From Endomychus coccineus (Eukaryota > Arthropoda > Insecta > Coleoptera > Endomychidae): a stretch of 64,000 nucleotides of DNA. The notes under the pieces were generated by a model. The model was not told the origin of the DNA, did no database searches, and saw only the letters and a list, made by a program, of their open reading frames with translations. Where the stretch lies: positions 281,747,242-281,811,241 of the forward strand of contig OY294067.1 of assembly GCA_958510875.1 (NCBI GenBank), in the 5' to 3' direction. Position numbers and translations under genes: made by a program. Shown here in pieces: positions 59,894 to 64,000 of the stretch; within the stretch, counting starts at the first letter, position 1, and every line of letters starts with the position of its first letter.

Positions 59894-61135
59894 TATTATC
59901 GCACAGAAGACTTCAAACCAGTATTTGTGATTGATCGCTAAGCACAGCAAAGAGAAAATTTCTCTGAGATTAGATTTCAAAAACTAAATCGAAGACACCT
60001 GTGCTGCTACGTCAGAAAGATAAAAGATATGAGTAAGATTAACGATTAATGATCATCAATGTGACAGTGAGAACCAAAATCAATATGGCGATCGCATCAT
60101 TTCATGATCAGTGCTATTATAAACTGAAAACTTCAAGTGTTAAACCAAGATAGCTTACGTTTGATACGGCTTCAGTGTGGTTTATCAAAATCAGATCCCG
60201 GATACAATAAAGTGGTAACCAGTGTCGTCGTCTTCCATTCTCATGCTGAACGAGTGAACGATAGTGAAGGCAATGCTACTGTAATACCGTACTTACAGTA
60301 AGTAAAGTACCTACGCTTATCTAATATGAGTAGGACCCGAAATCGAAATCCTATTAAGGTGGTAACCCTTATAAATATAATCTGAGCGTTCATGTCGTTA
60401 TTGAAATTTGAATTAAAAACATGTTATTTTTTAATCCACTTGGATTAAAGCACAATGCTTATATAGTGCTTGACTTGGAACTGAAAGACAGCATTTACAT
60501 CAATAAAATTCGATTGTAATAGCGAAATTGAAAATTAATGTGTTTACTCTTTACTGGGTTAATTATGTTAAATCGAGATCTTCTTGTTCCAAATTAGAAG
60601 AAACTAAGCATTTATCAAATAACCATAATTTTAAAAGTCATTATTGAAGCATTTATCTATGGTTATAAGACTCAGTCGATATTACAGAGTACAGATCTAA
60701 ATTTAAAGAATTAGCTCTATGTTCTAGTATCTATTTTAGTGATTGATTTCTGTCTTAAACAAATTTCGGTTGTTTGAACCTACAGAAAATTTACATAGGA
60801 ATAGGTTTTGTTTTGGATCATAGAACAAATGAGAAAGGAATTGGATGAAAATTGATATAAAAAACATATGATATGAATATAATAATATTGCTGAATGTTG
60901 TGTACGATCTTAATAGAATACTGGGCAATCGAATATTCAATAAGTTTTTAATTAAGGATTGCACCATGCAAATTGATTGTAGGTGATAACCATAGCTGCA
61001 ACATTATGTAGCGGGTATATTCCATTAATTTGCAAACTAAACATTGAGGATTTCCTTGAAAGCTATTCATAATTTAATATTTACTTAAATTTGAAGAAAA
61101 ATTGGAACTGCAATTACCAATACAAATAATTTCAA
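59627..61135. promoter_or_regulatory. Divergent intergenic region between PDPR and the SLC38A10-like gene
   Basis: This 1.5-kb stretch separates two divergent start codons and must hold both promoters and 5' UTRs unless distant 5' exons exist. I see no clear TATA box at the expected distance for either gene. The PDPR-proximal 270 bp is duplicated at 63.55-63.77 kb and carries a 30-bp palindrome. Splice acceptors just upstream of either ATG were not identified. Confidence 0.5.
59834..59883. repeat. 30-bp palindrome flanked by 10-bp direct repeats
   Basis: Positions 59844-59873 form a perfect inverted repeat (13-bp arms, 4-nt centre). It is flanked on both sides by GTTGATGGCC (59834-59843 and 59874-59883). 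The related copy near 63.75 kb has only one TTGATGGCC and no palindrome, so the 59.8-kb version looks like an insertion with a target-site-like duplication. Confidence 0.75.
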
Positions 61136-62452
61136 ATGGATTATCAAAGTGGCCATGTATTAACATTGGCAAATAGCATAATTGGTGTTGGAGTCTTGGC
61201 AATGCCATATTGTTTTAAACAAGTGAGTATTACAGATGTCAATAATTTCAAACTAAACATTTTTGGGTAAATATTTTCCAGTGTGGTATTCTATTATCCA
61301 TTGTAATGCTGATGCTCAGCAGTGTGATATCGAGACTATCATGTCACTTTCTACTGAAATCTGCAATTAACTCTAGGAGGAAAACTTTTGAGATTTTAGG
61401 TACGTGTTATATGACTGTTTATAAAATGTAATAATTATAATAACATACGTGTTCATGAAAATCTTTTCAGATAGCTAATTAGCTAAATCGTTCTACAAAT
61501 TGTGTTCACTTATACAGGGTATCATTTAAAAAAATGTACATGAAATTTTTTGTTGGTGGAATAATTGTTTCCCAATGTTTTCATATTTTGCCGAAAAACG
61601 TTTTTATGAATATATATTGAAATGTGTTATAAAGGACCCTAGTTTTCTATTCAGACAAGGAATGGGTAATTGTAAAGAATAAGTCCTTCTTTTCTACATG
61701 AATTTAGTAATCCATTTCAAACTATTTTATATTGTGCAAATTGATCCTTATGTCACAATTTAATGTTGATTTATTTTTCACGGTTCACACATATGTTGTT
61801 ACCTACTTAATCTCGACCTTACACAGACACCTTTCATTCAACTGAAAGGGATTGCACATTTCTTCTATAAATCGATAATTACCCTTGCCCTGTCCTGTTA
61901 ATTCCAATTATTGTTATTGATATCTCCAAAAAGGCAAGGTTAATTGTCAATGATTCTAAAATATTTATTATAGGCAAGGTGTTGCAATGTTTATGTATAT
62001 AGTGTTAATTGTGACATAAGGATCAATATGCACAATGTAAGTTAGTTTGAAATAGATTGATACGAGTGTAGAACATGTGTGTATAGTCAAAATGTATCTA
62101 GCGAAGAAGGACACATTCTAGACAATTGCCAACCCCAGTTCTCTATGTTAAATATTTTGTTACTCTTTTAGCATTGCATATCTTTGGGTCATTAGGAAAG
62201 TTTATAATAGAAATTGGAATAATTGGATTTTTATTGGGAACTTGTATTGCATTTTTCGTTATTATGGGTGATTTGACTCCTGACATCATCTCTGAATTAA
62301 CTGGTATTGAGAGCAGTTCAACTCTGAGGATATTCACTTTAGTAGCATTGACATTATTTTGTATATTACCTTTGGGACTACTAAGAAATGTTGAAAGTTT
62401 GAATGGAGTTTCAAAGGCAACAATAGGATTTTATTGCTGCTTAGTATTAAAA
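61136..62452 (+). CDS. SLC38A10-like sodium-coupled neutral amino acid transporter, first three coding exons (3' part outside window)
   Basis: Membrane transporter of the AAAP/SLC38 family. Exons 61136-61222, 61282-61399 and 62172-62452 join in phase (0/0, 0/1, 1/0) with GT-AG borders to 162 codons. The protein begins MDYQSGHVLTLANSIIGVGV and shows the family start of TM1 (NSIIGVGVLAMPYCFKQCG). TM2 is rich in L/V/M, and the stretch GFLLGTCIAFFVIMGDL is characteristic of SLC38A10/A11-type proteins. TM4-5 end at LPLGLLRNVESL. These exons cover roughly the first five of eleven membrane segments. No later exon was found up to 64000, so the gene continues to the right. It is divergent from PDPR, with starts 1.5 kb apart. 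Intron 2 holds a hairpin repeat. Assignment to SLC38A10 rather than another SLC38 member is from recalled similarity. Confidence 0.85.
61683..62112. repeat. Foldback element in intron 2 of the SLC38A10-like gene
   Basis: Arms at 61683-61761 and 62007-62112 are inverted copies of each other with moderate divergence and some extra bases in the right arm. The best-conserved stretch includes ATTGATCCTTATGTCACAAT and its complement. No coding sequence lies between the arms. Confidence 0.65.
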
Positions 62453-63182
62453 GTAAGTACCTAATTTTTGAGATAACTCCCTTGAAAGAGTCACAAACAG
62501 CAATTACAAAACTAAATTATTTCAAATTTCAAAATTAATAGCTTTAATAGAAAATAGAAAAATGTACATTCTACTAATAATCGATATTACAATAGTACAC
62601 ATTACAATAGTATGTACATATAGTGTAAGTATTTACATTTCATAGGTGTTATTCTAAAATTATATACACCAATACTATACTGTATGTGCACAGAACAATT
62701 TAATATTGTATCATTTTGCTATTTGTGACAAAGTATTAATATAATAATATTAAGCAAATCAAATTTCGTGTAATTGGAAAGACAGGTGTAAAAAAAACAT
62801 TAGTTATTTTACAACTAAAGAGAAATGAGTTGCAAACACAAATTATGATGCTTTACATCCAGATTACATTGTTTTTGGAATTGATAAATACATGTATTTA
62901 CAGTAATTATATGATATTTAAGTATTTAGTTTGGTTTTTACCTATATACTGTTTAGATTTTTTTTGGAAAGCTTTGAGATTGTTTATTTTTTTTATGTTT
63001 GGTGGTAAAGAATTGATTATTTTAGTAGCTATTGACTTAATGAACCTCTGGTTAGCTCTTTCTGATAAAAGGGACTTATTAGTATATAATTAACTTTTGA
63101 CCGAGTTTCGTGCTTATGTGTTGGATAAATTTTCAAATAGGGAAGAATATGCAGCATGTGTGATAATACAGTGAGCGTATAT
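62453..63182. other. Intron of the SLC38A10-like gene, no exon seen
   Basis: AT-rich sequence after the third exon. A plus-strand open frame at 62830-63093 has hydrophobic low-complexity composition but no family resemblance to the missing transporter segments. A short imperfect direct repeat containing ATTACAATAGTA occurs near 62587-62615. Confidence 0.4.
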
Positions 63183-64000
63183 TCAGAAATTCTTCATTGT
63201 ATAGTAAGCTTGTAGAATACGATTTTTTTTTCGAAGTATTATTTTAATAATGTAATTTTGAAAAACGGTCAGTGGTTGTAAGGCATTATTATAAAGTCCA
63301 CCCCACACAGCAATACCATATTTTACATACATACATTCAGTTAACGATTGGTAGAGAATGATAAATAATTTTTTATTCATAAACTTTCGTAGCTCATAAA
63401 ATTTATATATAAATCTTCGTAGTTTTGATGTTAAGGTATTAATGTGGTCTGTCCATTTAAGGTGTTTGTCAATAATTATACCCATGTATTTGGTTTTATC
63501 AGTACTGTTTATTTCAAGATTTGAGTCTTCAAATTTTAATTTAGAGAAATTAACATTTCCAATGTATTTTCCATACACTTCATAACTGATTATTTTTCCA
63601 ACATAGGATCATTATAGCAACACATAAGAAATTTCAAAATAAAATATTTTAACTAACTTATGGTTATATAGAAAAAAAAAGAATAGAGAAACTTATTGTA
63701 TTGGATTCAAGCCAGAGCATTATAATTTATGTTATGAGCATTTAATATTGATGGCCCTGTGCAAATTTTAATTTTGAGAAATCAGGTCTGTTTGCTTCTG
63801 TCAGAGAAAAGGCTATATATGACGTTTAAAGACAGTTTGTTGAAGTCTAGCCAGGTTTTAACTATGGATATGCCATGTTGAGCCTTTTCCTTAACAGTGT
63901 ACCATGTGTTGTCTTCAAAAACTAGAACTGTATCATCAGCATATGATATTATAGTGCCTCCTGTATGTGTGTCTAGTAAAGAGTTGAAGTAAGTAATGAA
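63183..64000 (-). mobile_element. Non-LTR retrotransposon reverse transcriptase relic (jockey-like), interrupted
   Basis: At 63820-64000 the minus strand reads a polymerase core with the YADDT motif followed by WLDFNKLSLNV. At 63183-63578 it reads the C-terminal part: KYMGIIIDKHLKWTDHI, then YGIAVWGG. The two parts are separated by the duplicated PDPR segment at 63549-63770. An in-frame stop follows the first part. The element continues beyond the right edge of the window. Confidence 0.8.
63549..63770. repeat. Duplicated PDPR 5' segment inside a reverse transcriptase relic
   Basis: Second copy of the segment at 59592-59893. On the minus strand it keeps the PDPR ATG and the next eleven or so codons with a few changes, then runs into reverse transcriptase sequence in another frame. 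It separates two halves of a non-LTR reverse transcriptase relic. Confidence 0.75.

Noticed and set aside
62830..63093. Hydrophobic frame as a later exon of the SLC38A10-like gene
   Set aside because: No match to expected transmembrane segments after the third exon and no fitting splice sites with the right phase.

Overview
The window is eukaryotic and looks like insect nuclear DNA. It is AT-rich, has spliced genes with long introns, and is crowded with decayed insect-type transposons: mariner, Tc3-like elements, hAT, Penelope-like elements, jockey/R1-type non-LTR elements, gypsy and MITEs. There are no bacterial operons, no rRNA and no CRISPR array. The exact species cannot be read from the sequence; a beetle-like or other TE-rich insect is an inference.

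Two host genes are well supported, both at the right-hand end and divergently arranged. On the minus strand, 59626 down to 44006, thirteen exons with matching phases and GT-AG junctions join into a 923-residue protein. It is the pyruvate dehydrogenase phosphatase regulatory subunit (PDPR), a mitochondrial flavoprotein relative of dimethylglycine/sarcosine dehydrogenase. On the plus strand, starting 1.5 kb away at 61136, are the first three coding exons of an SLC38A10-like amino-acid transporter, which runs off the right edge.

From 1 to 44 kb there is mostly intergenic or intronic DNA. The one host-like signal is a set of tiny plus-strand exons at 13.4-13.6 kb and 19.3 kb, from a gene I cannot name. 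The first is a tandem duplicate of a 28-nt exon, the second 33 nt. The rest is mobile DNA. It includes one apparently intact Tc1/mariner-superfamily element (15693-17951, 465-bp terminal inverted repeats, 359-aa transposase) and three copies of one mariner family. It also holds Tc3-like transposase relics, several non-LTR reverse transcriptase relics, Penelope-like GIY-YIG fragments with hammerhead-ribozyme-like termini, and MITEs, several with clean target-site duplications.

From 44 to 59 kb the PDPR introns carry many insertions: a 2-kb foldback with 900-bp arms, a second foldback with internal tandem repeats, a Penelope-like insertion with inverted ribozyme-bearing ends, an hAT derivative, a mariner copy, and gypsy and R1-type fragments. 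Because these lie inside the PDPR transcription unit, several should form long hairpins in its pre-mRNA. A piece of the PDPR 5' region is duplicated at 63.55-63.77 kb, inside a reverse transcriptase relic.
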